From Amaranthus tricolor (lineage: Eukaryota > Streptophyta > Magnoliopsida > Caryophyllales > Amaranthaceae), in NCBI RefSeq assembly GCF_026212465.1, contig NC_080050.1, positions 543,501-607,500 of the forward strand: a stretch of DNA of 64,000 bases, given 5' to 3'. Shown in pieces: positions 36,157 to 48,399 of this stretch (position 1 is the stretch's first letter; every line of letters begins with the position of its first letter). Under the pieces are notes generated by a model. It ran no database searches. It was given only the letters and a program-made list of their open reading frames with translations, and was not told the DNA's origin. Made by a program: the position numbers and the translations under genes.

Positions 36157-39100
36157 TTAACGATCAGCTGAGGCAGCAGTGATACATGTACTTCGGCGAG
36201 TGCCCCCAACAATCATCTCTTTCAGGCGTGATAAAATCCTCACTGATTTCTGTCAAGGGAATTTCAAATTTGTTACAGAATACAAAAACATATATATAGT
36301 GATAAATTTCAGGAAGGTGCAAAATTTACGACACTCATTAACTAAATAGAATAGAATCACTGAAAAATCAAAAGGTTATCGCAAGACGGTAAAAAATGCT
36401 TATGATAATTATCCTGTAAGAGACAGGCTTCATAGTTGCCCTGGTTCATGTCAGCATTTGTATCCACACAAAGGTTAAAAGAAATCCTAAATCAAATCAT
36501 GCAACACAAGTACACAACGAACACATCTTACTCGAGAAAAACTGAGTTCCGAACATAGACATGTTGTGTTGCCTTTCAAAAGAAACAACGCTGTCAATGC
36601 AACACCCTTCCAGAAACTAAGAAATAATTTTTACCCAAGTCCAGCATCTAAAGGTACACAAATGTCAAAACATAAGCTTAGAAGACAAAGACACGGATAT
36701 GGACGTGGATGGATATGACAACTAGTTTAGCTAGTACAGAAGGGGTATTAACCATGACTAGAGATCAAGTTTGTCTGCTTTACTACCCTTGCACAACACA
36801 CGCATGCAAAGTACAAAACAAAAATACATTTTCCATCTCTGTAGATTGCAAAATTTAAGGTTACAACTAGCACCAACTATACACCTTAAACTTAAGAATG
36901 CACCAGTCATCAAACTTATGTTTTTGTAGCAAACACAGTCTTGGATCTCTTTCGAGCATGAGCACCTTCCTTGAGTTCCTCCTAACCCACCCCATATATA
37001 TCAAGAACAACTATAACGGCATGGCTCACATTCACTCCGGGACTTTGTAGGTGGAGGTTTGGGACTCACAGACATTAAGAGGCACTAAGGTCCTTAGAAA
37101 AAAGATTAAAGTCAGCCTCAAGTCTCAATCCAAAACACCAGGGGAAAAGGAGGGAAGTGAGGTTGATGGTAGCACTCTTAAACTTTACAAGAGCGCTCAG
37201 AATCTTAAAGCAATAGATGATAAATATTATACAAAGAAAATCAGTTAGTCCCTTGAGAATTGACAGCCAAACTCATGAGCAATCGACAAATACAATCAAT
37301 GATAAGAGGTTTATTGTTTCCTTTGGTGGAGTAGTTTATTCAATCAGAAAATAGTTCTTTCAGTAGGCAAATTATAGTACTTATGGTAATGTATATTCCT
37401 CTGAAGCTCTCACCTCAACTCTCTCTGCATGAAAAGTTCAAGTATAGAAGAAGGAAGAGGAAGACAATCAGAGAGACGGTGTACTAGACCAACATAAACC
37501 TTATTCATGCAAGTTACATACTAGCAATCTTATCCATGAAATTAACAATATATTTGCATTTCGTTCGTACAGGATCACTATAAACTTCATGAAACAAGTC
37601 AAAAAAATGAAATGTAAAAAAACTTAAGATATCAATTAATGATACCAGTAATTTGCTTTGAAAGCTTTTTTCCATATATTTTTTGCTGATTTTCCGCATT
37701 TTTTAATCACTACGGAAAAAAAACTCTGTACATTAGAACAGTGCAAGTTTGCACCTACTGTTCATTGTTGAATTATGTTTTATGATTTTATGTCAACTGG
37801 TTTGAGGGTTAAAGTGTGCTTTTCCATCTCTCTCAACTTCAAACTTCCAACTGAATTTTAATGATTGATACTAACCAATCTCTGAGAGACTTATTTTAAT
37901 AAGGAAAATGTGAGATTTACATCCTTTCCCAATCTAATCATGTACAACTTGTTCGGATAGACAATCCAGAAAGGGGGGAAAAGTGGGGAAAGAAGAGTAA
38001 CGAGTTTTCCTTCTAAAAACTCTGTTTTAGTGATAGATTTCTTGCAAAAATATGTAGTTCATCACTCAAATTCCTTCTCCCCATTTTCGATTCAAATAAA
38101 GGTGACCTCATCCCTTCTCTCGTACTTTTTCTTTCCTTCCATTTTTTCACATCCAAAAAGGTAAATAGTGTTCTGCTTTGACTTAGATCATGGTTGCTTC
38201 AAGGGTCAATCCTCGGAAAAAGGTAGGAGAAAAATATAATACTAAGGGCAGAGTAAACTTAACCAGTCTCTTGTAAACAATATTTCATATTTCACATCTT
38301 TCTAAGCTCTCAGTTTCCACATCAAATACATTTTAAAAGATGATCATACTTCCTACAGATAGATATGGAGAGAGAAGCAGCTTACGCCTCATGACTTGTA
38401 AGTTGTGGTCATACGAAGTAAAGAAAGTCCCAAGAATTTAATAACTTGCAAAAATTCTTTTTAAATTTTATAATATCTATGGTGAAACACTAGAGCCTGA
38501 CTACCCCTATGACATATACCATGTCAGTCATCAAACGAACGACTAGAAAGTGTTAGCTAGGAATTATACTTCCTATGAAAAGCCCTAGAAATTCAGTTCA
38601 TCATGTCTCAGCCTTTTTTCCCCATTAGTATAATAATGATTTCTTTTTAGGCAAACCACCTGGCATCTAGTACACATCACAAAAAATGGGATTTAGAAAA
38701 ACTCTTTAGGATTAGCAAACATTATGCATTCCTTTCCCTTGGTGCCATATTATACTAGATTCTCTAGTAGCATCTGGTCATTTCTTCTCCTGGAACTTTT
38801 ACTCTGAAATTGATCCTCATTGGTAGTTAATACAAAGGAAAGATTGTCAAGTAATTGAATGACAGTCAAATAGTTCGCGCATATAAAAAATTGCACTTAA
38901 TTGATGTATTTCGGTTACAATTTCCAATGTAATTTTATGTGCTCAAACTACATAACCCTATAAATAAAAACATTAGAAATCCAGTTCTGTTTAGACAAAC
39001 TAACATTAACGGAAAGTTAATTTTCCCTTTTGGATACAAAAGAGTCGAAACTTCTTAGCAAAGCAGGATAGATAATACAGATATACCGATAAGTCCCCGC

Positions 39101-39199
39101 AAAATGTGCTTAAAAGAAACACTCTAAGACTTGTTATCTTCCACAAGCTTAGAAAAGAGTACTCAAGCAGTTGCATTTTGTTGAGTGGACTCTTTACCC

Positions 39200-39231
<32 letters not shown>

Positions 39232-40650
39232 CAACAACCAATAATAATAATAATAATAATAATAACAACAACCAAATTAGTTATATAGTTGGAACAAGAG
39301 AATCTTCAACAACCAAACGACTTCTAACTTTTCTTGTCTAGAGGACAGAGGATCTTCCGCAATCAAACATCTTTTAAAAAAAATTGTTTGGAAAGATGAG
39401 TATCTTTAGTCATATGCTCACACGCATAAGTGCCTTAAATTCTAAAGCACCTTTTCACGTTTATAAAGATGTTCATCTACCGAGTCCATATCAACAAAAT
39501 TATTCAGAGCTGTTAATCCTTCTCTTAAGAGATGGTTTTTGTTTCAGTAGTCATACTTATTTCTGTAATTATATAGAAAGCAAGAGTGATCCTTACTAAA
39601 TATGGCCTGATGCAGCATTTTCAAGATTGTTATTATGACGACAAATAATGTGTGGTTTCATACTTATACAGACCACACACAAACACATATCAAGGAAGAA
39701 ACAGAAACTATTTTATCATCCATCATAAATTACATCGTAATTTAAAGAGCTATTATAAAAGGCAATACCTCATCACCAACACTAAGTTGCCACCTTTGTT
39801 GCAAAACCTGCCACCTCTCTTGTTGCCACTGTTGCCCAAGAATCACAAGACCCATTACAGCTGCAGCAACAAAAATGGACCAAAAAGTACTTGTATCTTT
39901 CACTTGGCCGCATAAAGAGACTACACTTCTTTTCCACCAAGCTCCACAAGGGAGATCAGCATCATCAGTTTCATCATCCTTTCCAGTAGGAGGCTTTGAT
40001 ATAAAAGATGATGAATCCATTACATCATCAGATGGTTCAAGATGATCACTCAAAACAATACTTTCACCGTAAATCTCAGATCCACTAATATCTGTCGCAT
40101 TGTGAAATGAACTAAATGCACCAGTCCCATACAAGTTTTGCTCTTTGTCACCAACATCTAGCCGGTGTAGAGTCGTAGCTTCATCAAACCCTGAACCATG
40201 AATTGACAACATCTGATCACCCTTCTGCTCAAGTAATGGAATACCAGGAAACTCCTCCGGTACATTTAAACTATCTATTTTCCAATTTTCCTCTTCCTTC
40301 TGCTCAACTTTACCCTCTTTGTCCACATTCATCTCAATAGCAAGCTCACCTTCTTTAACTCCTTTAGATGTTTCAAAGCTTTCTGCTGCTATGGGCAAAT
40401 TCTCATGCTGACTTGGTGGAAAGACAAAGTGACCAGACATAAAAAGAGCCCTAGAAGTTTCCGATTCATAATCTTCACTTACAGTTGAATCCTTCTCATG
40501 GATTGATTCGACTCCCCCTGGACTAGGAGCTGCAGCGTAAGTGGAAGCTGTTAGTGACACAACTTCCCATTCGTTTCCACGTGGAACGACTTCCTCTCCC
40601 TCTTCAGTTCCAGGGGAGTTTGTCTCCTCTACATCTTTATCATTGGCCAT
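36157..40650 (-). CDS. ATI1: ATG8-interacting protein, ATI1/ATI2 type
   Basis: ATI proteins are plant-specific membrane proteins that bind ATG8 and mark ER- and plastid-derived bodies for autophagy. Two coding exons, 40650-39769 and 36249-36157, join in frame (GDE|KSVRIL) into 324 residues. The conserved PRGNEWEVVSL near the N-terminus contains a W-x-x-V ATG8-interacting motif (WEVV, 28-31). LFMSGHFVFPPSQHENLPI follows, and the middle is acidic and probably disordered. The membrane segment FWSIFVAAAVMGLVILG is at about 256-272, followed by the family signature QQERWQVLQ. The last exon gives a short basic tail (RILSRLKEMIVGGTRRS). The intron is 3.5 kb. A leader intron seems likely, since TATGCTAG lies immediately before the ATG and a GTAAGT donor occurs near 41776. 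ATI1 versus ATI2 is not resolved. Confidence 0.88.
36250..39768 (-). other. 3.5-kb intron of the ATI-type gene
   Basis: This is inferred from the exon join (donor GTATTG after GAG, acceptor TTGACAG). It holds no recognisable coding sequence. A compound microsatellite of CAC, CAA and TAA units lies at about 39199-39272; the cysteine/tryptophan- and histidine/glutamine-rich ORFs over it are artefacts of this repeat. Confidence 0.7.
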
Positions 40651-42281
40651 CTAGCATATAAAATTATGCAAGGATCAGACCAAGTAAAGAAAAATGACTA
40701 TCAACCCCCCAAAAAAGGTAAGTAACATAAAATTCCAACAAATTGTAACTTGATTGCATACAGCAGTATATTGATCTGAGTAAAAGTAATGCAATCTGCT
40801 AAAATCCTTTATAAATTATGATAAAAGCAAGCTTAAAGCTGGAACTTCCAACTAGTAAATCAACTATTGTTTAGTTTTTCATCAGTTGGCATAAAATTCT
40901 ACATCTTTATCATCCATCTTGCATATGATACTCCTATTATCCAAAGATAACTATCAAATCCCAAAAAGATAAATGACATAAAATTCTCAGCAAAGGGTAA
41001 CTTGATTGAATGCAGCAGTAAATCGGTCGAATAAAAGTAATCATATCTGCTAAAGTCCTTTTAAAGCTATAACAGTACCAAAACTTAAAACTGGAACTTC
41101 CAACAAGTAAATCAATTTTTGTTCAAATTTTCTATCAGTAGGGATGCAATTCCAAATTCTTGAATATCTTTCACAAGCTACAACTATTAACAAAAGAACC
41201 TTCGAAGCCTAATCTAACCTAACCAGGTATACATCCATATTCATTACCTCACGATGGTCCAACTAAAATCAATTACACTAAAAATAACCACATGATGTAA
41301 AGCAACAACACAAACACATAACATAAGCAAGATCATCCACAACCACGACTAAAAAGTTACATTGTTCAACCATTCGCCTAAGAAGTTTCTCCAGCAAGAT
41401 CATCCATATTCATTTCTAACTAAAATTTTCTCCAGAAATTACATCAAAACAAAATTAAAAAATAACTATAAGCGAATAGTCGTCAAATCATCCTCAATAA
41501 CAGAAAAAATCATCAACATTTAATCACAAAGTGATTGTTTACTCATTAAAATGAAAAAAACAAATATCAATCACATCCTACAAACGCAAATTTTATACAG
41601 AAGCAATCAATTCAACAAAGCCAACAGAAATCCAATTATCCAAAACATATAACAAACAAAAAAAGGAAAACTGATTAAAGCTAAGTTCAGTATCAAATCA
41701 ACATCACAAAAATAAAAAATTCAATCCAAACAATTAGAAATCAACAATTAAAAAGAAGAGAGGAGAGAACTTACAGAGAAATCGACGAAAGAATCAGAAG
41801 TGATCGAGAGAAATGGAAAACTAAAAAGAGTTTAGAGAAAAAAAAATGGAGATGTTAAAATAATGAAGGAAGGATGGAATGAGATAGAGAAACCGGGAGA
41901 GCCGGTGAAGAGACGGATTGGAGATTAGTAAAGTATCGGGTTTATACCGGTTATTGTTTGATAACTTTTAAGTAATTACTTGTTGTGAATGTTACTATGC
42001 GGAAAAATTTTATAAATGTAATACAACTAATGTTTTATGAATGCTACAATGTGGAATTTTCATTATTATTATTATTACTTTTTTTTTTTAAAAAAGTAAA
42101 CGAACACGTGGAGGTTTTTGGTTGGTAGAAAAAGGCTAAAATTGTGCTACTTCCCCAATGATCGTCTACAGTCCAGTAGTCAACTTTCGCGGTAAGTGGC
42201 GGTTGTGAAAATAGGAGTAGGGTGGTTCATAATTTTAACATTTCATATTTACACGGAACGAACAGCAAGGTAGAATCAAAA
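40651..42281. promoter_or_regulatory. Divergent upstream region of the ATI-type and HAD genes
   Basis: The two genes start head to head. The ATI-type leader exon probably lies near 41778-41900 with a donor GTAAGT, leaving about 380 bases between it and the HAD start codon. Both transcription units would share this interval. No TATA box is evident on either strand. About 40660-41200 contains two diverged copies of a roughly 300-base block (compare 40715-40890 with 40970-41150). Confidence 0.45.
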
Positions 42282-45200
42282 ATGGGGGATTTGTACGCCC
42301 TAGATTTCGATGGTATTATCTGCGATAGTTGTGGCGAGAGTTCTCTTTCTGCTGTCAAGGTTAATTACTTCCTTTTCAATTCATAAATGTTCCGATTTTA
42401 TTCGATTTTCGATACAATTCAATTTTTTCTGGAAATTTACCCAATTTTTGATTGTTGTTTAATCAGGCCGCCAAATTTCGATGGCCAGGTCTATTCAATG
42501 GCGTTGATTCTTCCATGGAAGACTGGATTGTTGACCAAATGCATATTGTATGATTGTGTAATTGTTTCTCTCTTTCTATATACCACTTATTTGTTTTCAT
42601 TATCCCTTTATTTAATTATTCTGTATGGTCAGCTTGAATTGATTGAAGACTATTTCTTCTACTTAGTGTTTATTTACATGGTTCTGTATTTGAATTTGAG
42701 GATATGCTGACCTTCGTAAAATGTTCCTATTTGCCTTATTGAAAATGACACAAGACATGTGAAAATAAGATTTTTGATTGAAAATCTAATAGTGTGATTC
42801 CATAGAAAAGATATTAGAAATTTGTCTAGGAATACTAAGAAGGATATAAGATATTGTCTAGGTGGTGCTTGGAGCTTGATCTTGTAGCGTTTGAGGCTCT
42901 GAACTTACATATGAGATTGCTAATTTTACAAACCCAATTGATGAATATTCAAATTCAGTATGTCGTATTATTGACACTATTGCTTTTGTAGTATGTACCC
43001 ACATTCATCCCGAGTTATAATCCAGTTTCACAGAATAACTATATGGCGTTGCCCTGTCACTAAAGTGTCTCTTTCCTAGTTGGTGTAGTGGCTAGAATCC
43101 TTGCACTATAACGAAAAATTGAAATTTCAGTTTTCAAATTTCAATTGGATTTCTACTAGATATTGTTTGAAATTGGGGACACTAAGGTAGAGAATTTAAG
43201 AGGAAAAACAACAAAGAACAAGTCATGGTTATGTGTTCTTGAGCATATGACAAAAACAGAAAAATAAGAGGAAGACAAGTTATTTTTTGGTATCTTTAGG
43301 ATACCACTTCAATCATTGACTGTATTTCAATAAATAATATACACACTTAGAAATTAACACATAAATACTAACAATCACTCTGTGTTTTCCACTCAACTGC
43401 AAAAGCTTTTAATGGCATTTTCTCATATACATGAAGTACCAACAGTCTTAGCTTTCTAAAGCTCTTTTGCGTTTGCACTCCCTCACAAGTGTTTTGATAG
43501 TTTCAACAAGCCCACAACAAGAGTTATTTCAACAATTTTCTCCCCCTCAATGGTAGTGCTACCTTCTCACTCTAAATATTAGAGCTTCTATTGGAAGTTG
43601 ATGAATATCAACAAGCTTCTCTAGTTTCACCACTCTTCGAATCCAGTCGTTAACACCATTCTCAAAGGCCACAAAGTCTCAAAGGAATCATTACTTGACT
43701 TACCCAAAAACCAGAACGCATGGTTTCACAAAAACAAGGTCTAGCGAGACATATGCTTGTCCGAGCACCCCTTACCCTTTTTGAGCAAGACTTTGTTGGA
43801 AGCTCCTTTTCATGCTCTTCCCAAAGAGTTGTGGCTCTTCTAAAACAGTTGTATTTGATCACTTCAAGATAAAAAAACATTTTGCTTGCAGTTGCTTACT
43901 GGCTTGAGCATGTGCACGGGGCACCTCGCCAGTTATTGCCTTAGATCTCCTCAAATTCTTTCCAGAGCGATATTATTGCTCACCCAAACAACTTTTCCCA
44001 GTCAGCCTACACATTTGCTCACTGAAACATGTAGCCCCTTACTCGAGCACCAAAAGGATTTAGCTCCACTTGTATTAGATGTCATGTGATTGGCACTTGT
44101 AATAACATATATCAAAGCAAGTAAGAAAGGAGAATGATGGAAGGGGATAGAAAACATAAGAGATGGAAGGTGAAGGATGGGGCTGGGGAGGAAATCGGGC
44201 ATTCCTTCCTTCCATAAGGAAAATCTTTTTCATTTCTGAAGAAGCTATGTCAAGTGGAAAAATACATTTCACCTCTTTAAAAATTACATGGGAACATTTC
44301 GTAGAAGAGACTACTTCTGACCAAATACTTCATATTAAGCTATCCGATTTGATGCTGAAATGCGACACACAACCATATTTATTATAATGAAATTCATTTC
44401 GAGCTCTTTTAATATTTGCTCTTCTTTTTCCATTAGGTCTTTTTAGCCTGTAAGAAACCTGGTTTAGTTTCATGCATCTTGAACTTATTACCCATGTATG
44501 TTTTAGTCACTTAACATAGAACAACTACCAATGCTTATGATAATAGAAGCAGCTAGAGTACAGTTACATACATAGCTCTGCTTATACTCACCAGCGCTGA
44601 AAATATTGGATGTATTAGACTGGGGGTTTTCCTGATATCCTTTCAAATCTCAAATTCCATAGAACTCATCCTCATCCTAAAGTTTCTTACTTACAACCTA
44701 TAGTGCGCAAAACTTTTCTAGTAACCTACTCTTTCAATGCTTAGAGGGACAGTGTTTGGATGTGGTGTCCTTTGTAGGAATTATTATGGTGGATCACCTA
44801 TTAACCTTCGAAGTAGTTAAGGAAGGTAATGTCATCCTGTAACAGGGGGTATTGGTTTCTTGTACCCTGCCTAGATTATTATTTCTCCCTCTTCCCTGTC
44901 TTCTACTCTTGCAACTGAATTTGATAAGTAACACCGTCTCCCCACCAATCCTGAGCTACCTCATTTATGAACCTTTTCTTTCTTCCCCACAAATTTCGTT
45001 TTGGTTATCACTGACTTGTGTCCATCTTTCCATGCATTGCCTATGTAGATCTCTATCAAATTAAACTGGTTTTTTGTTCTTTTATAATCATCCATTTTAC
45101 TAGTTGTGTTTGGACCGGAGTCCTGGACTTCAAATTAATTAGTTATTATTACCCATTTATTTACATCTGTACAAATGATTAGGATTTGTGTTATTATCTT

Positions 45201-47762
45201 TTGGTCTTATTTGACTACAGTTATGCAGAAATATGTCCGTCAGTCCCAAAGTCTCCTATTGACAAAGGACAATTTTCTGGTGTTTGTAACTCTTTTGGTT
45301 TGGTATGAACTTACGGCCCGTTTGGTAGGTGGTAATAAACGATAGTAATGGGAATGAAAAACTAGTGTAATTTTGGTTGAAAAATCTCTTTACTACCTTG
45401 ATGGCTATGCTTGTCCAACTTCAGTCATCTCATTTTCTTCATAAAATTCATTCCAATGCATTACCATTGGGAGAGGTGGTATTAAGTGGTAATGGAATTT
45501 GTAAACAAAAAAAATTTTCTGTGATCAAAGTTTCATTACCATGGGAATGATATGAAACTTTTGATGAAATTTTACACTATAAATCATTGTCATTACCACC
45601 ATTTAGTACTACTAACCAAACGGGCCGTTAGAGTCTAAGACAGTATAATAGCTTGTAGCTTTCTTTTTTTGAGTTGATGTCTGGATTGGGCAGTTGCTTC
45701 TCAGGTAGAAGTAGTATAAAGTTCGGTGTTTTTGTTGCAGGTGCGACCTGTGGTTGAAACAGGATATGAAAATCTGTTGCTTGTGAGGTTGCTGTTGGAG
45801 ATCAGAATCCCTTCCCTCCGTAAATCTTCAGTGAGTCTGATGGTCATTTATTGTTTAACTAATTATGCTATTGTTTGTATAATTGATCATGATTATGTTA
45901 TGCCACATGGACAAGGTTGCAGAGGGGCTAACCATTGAAGGCATACTTGAAAACTGGTCCAAACTAAAACCAGTTATTATGGAAGCATGGGATGAGAAGG
46001 ATAACAAAGATGAGCTAATAGAACTGTTTGGGAAGATCAGAGATGAATGGATTGAGAAGGACCTGGCTACATGGATTGGTGCTAATAGGTGAGTTCTGTT
46101 TTCACTATGATTTGGATCCATGAAAGTAATGCAGTGCTTTTTGAATAGCTCAAACACATCTTCACAATAATGAAACGTTCCAATTCCTTTTCAACTCTCA
46201 TCCCCTGCCCCCGCCAATTAAGGAAGAAAAAGAAACCATCTAGAAATTGGTGAGTTTTAGATTTTTCTCTGCAAGTATCGTCCAAATAGCCTACTGCCTA
46301 TATGAATGCTTTTCCTACCATATTTTAGGTAGCGTGTAGCCCTTATTGACCCTCCCTCCAAAAAAGAGAAATGACTGTTTAGTATAGGATCTGCAGATGG
46401 ACTGAAGTTGATGGTTATACAGACTGCATTATCTCTAAGTTTGTCTGCGCATTGATTGAACGAAATTTTCATTGCTTCCATAAGTGCTTCATAAATTGAC
46501 CTTCTAGCAAATACAATGCATTGTTTTTACCTGGGAATGGAGATGCAGATGATGATAAATGATTTTGCAATGCATTTATCTTATCAGCAGATACAACACT
46601 AAATATACTTACAGTGGAAAAAACAGGAAGCTTAGACAATGGTAAACTGATAACAAAATCTTGGATCTTTGTAATAATCTCTCACGTCATAAATTCATAA
46701 TCTTTTTTTTCGCTTCAAAATGACTCACATATGGAATCTCCCTTGAGGTTAGGTGGATTTTCAACTTGATAGTATGTGTCCCATACATTCAGTCATAATA
46801 AAACCCTGATATTGCCACTTGCAATCCATAATATTTACTGATTCCATATGTTCTTGCAGACTGTATCCTGGGGTTTCAGATGCTCTGAGATTTACTACCT
46901 CCAAGATATACATTGTTACTACAAAACAGGTACCTTAGATCCCTGTTGAGAAACAAAAAGGAATTGTAAAGTGGCAATATTCTCGATCTTTTGACTAATT
47001 TCTTTCTGTTATGATCTGCTTACTTGTCTATGTGATTTATTGTTTCTGATCAGAGCCGATTTGCAGATGCACTGCTGCGAGAACTTGCTGGTGTAACTAT
47101 AACACCTGAAAGAATTTATGGACTTGGGACTGGGTGAGTATATGCTGTCTAAATTTCATTTATTCTTACTTGACAAAGAGACTGTAAATTACGAGAATTT
47201 CTACTATATCTTTCTCACAATAAGTTGAAATTTCAGTCCAAAGGTGGAGGTGCTTAAGATGCTTCAGAAACAACCAGAACATCAGGGGCTTTCTCTACAG
47301 TAAGATCTTTATCATGTTTTTTGTTTTAACATGCTAAGATGCGGATCACTAATACTGTGATCCTAGGAAACAAGCTTTTTATGAACTGCGTTTGTCAGAA
47401 CACTATAAGCAACATCACTGGTTAGGTCTCAGCTGACATCGTGACCTTTTATATACAGCTTTGTGGAGGATCGACTTGCTACTCTTAAAAATGTCATAAA
47501 AGAGCCAGAATTGGACGGCTGGAACTTGTATCTAGGTAAACCAGTCATTCTTCGAGCTTCTCATATCTCAGATGTGTGGATATTAATTATATGATATATT
47601 TTGTTTTGCTTAATTAAACCCCTTGCATATATTTATTTCTTAAATATGAATATTTAACTAGGTGACTGGGGGTATAATACCCAGAAAGAAAGGGAAGAAG
47701 CAGCAAGTATTCCAAGAATCCACATGCTTGAGCTGTCAGATTTCAGTAAGAAGCTAAAATAG
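42282..47762 (+). CDS. HAD-superfamily hydrolase-like protein
   Basis: Nine exons join in frame to 270 residues: 42282-42359, 42467-42547, 45741-45830, 45916-46088, 46860-46929, 47054-47133, 47237-47299, 47459-47535 and 47662-47762. The protein opens MGDLYALDFDGIICDSCGES, where the DxD of HAD motif I (D8, D10) is intact. IYIVTTKQ fits motif II and FVEDRLATL with the following GDWGY fits motif IV, so hydrolase activity is chemically possible. The family is conserved in plants as an uncharacterised HAD protein, sometimes mis-named as an rRNA methyltransferase. No transit peptide is evident. Substrate is unknown. Intron 2 is over 3 kb and contains a Tourist-like MITE. Confidence 0.88.
45314..45627. 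mobile_element. Tourist-like (PIF/Harbinger-type) MITE, copy 2, in HAD gene intron 2
   Basis: A 314-bp element with TTA on both sides. The ends CGGCCCGTTTGGTAGGTGG and (inverse) CGGCCCGTTTGGTTAGTAG are inverted copies. The interior aligns over its whole length with the copy at 25630-25929. Confidence 0.85.
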
Positions 47763-48399
47763 ATCCACAAATTAAGTTGAATATAGCTACATGTGTTGTC
47801 TTGTTCAGCGCAATTTTTGCACATTATTTCTTCACATGAAACACGAAATCCATGATCATTCTGTAGAAATACTTATTTGTACTACAGTTCAAATCTGCAA
47901 AATGCCAATTTCTTTATTATAATATACTCCTTATTCCAATTTCATATCTGGTTTCAATGTTTTTAACTTTGTCTATGAGAATCATGGATTGACCTTGTAG
48001 TTAGAGATTCTCACTTGTGTTAGGGGCCCGATTCTCACAACCTATAAAAAAAAATCAATTTTCCCTGCCCTTGCTTGTAGGATATTGACCTTACCCCAAT
48101 TTTCCAAAAAGATTGTACATCTTTGTTTGGAGCTTAGCTTCCATGTCTAATTTTCCGTTGATGTTTCATCATAGTAGTAGTGAACTCTACTTTCAGCCTT
48201 CAGAAAGAAACCAAAATGTGCACTTTCATGGGAAAAAGGAAATAATGAAATATAGTAATTGATATTGCAAAGTTTGTCCATCTGGAATGTCTGATAATAC
48301 ATTAGGTAAACTACAAGTTAGGAGTACATTTTCTGTTGTTAGGTGCGTACGAGTGTTCATTAGGAGTCGAGCCTAAGCGACTATGTATCACACTTTGCT
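47763..48399. other. Convergent spacer between HAD and MESD-like genes
   Basis: The two genes converge here, so both 3' untranslated regions fall in this interval. Nothing else is seen. Confidence 0.5.

Noticed and set aside
39006..39288. Cys/Trp-rich (-) and His/Gln-rich (+) ORFs
   Set aside because: Both are translations of a compound trinucleotide microsatellite in the ATI-type intron.
43662..43880. 72-codon minus-strand ORF in HAD gene intron 2
   Set aside because: No recognisable family and no splice-compatible partners; the surrounding sequence looks like degenerate repeat.
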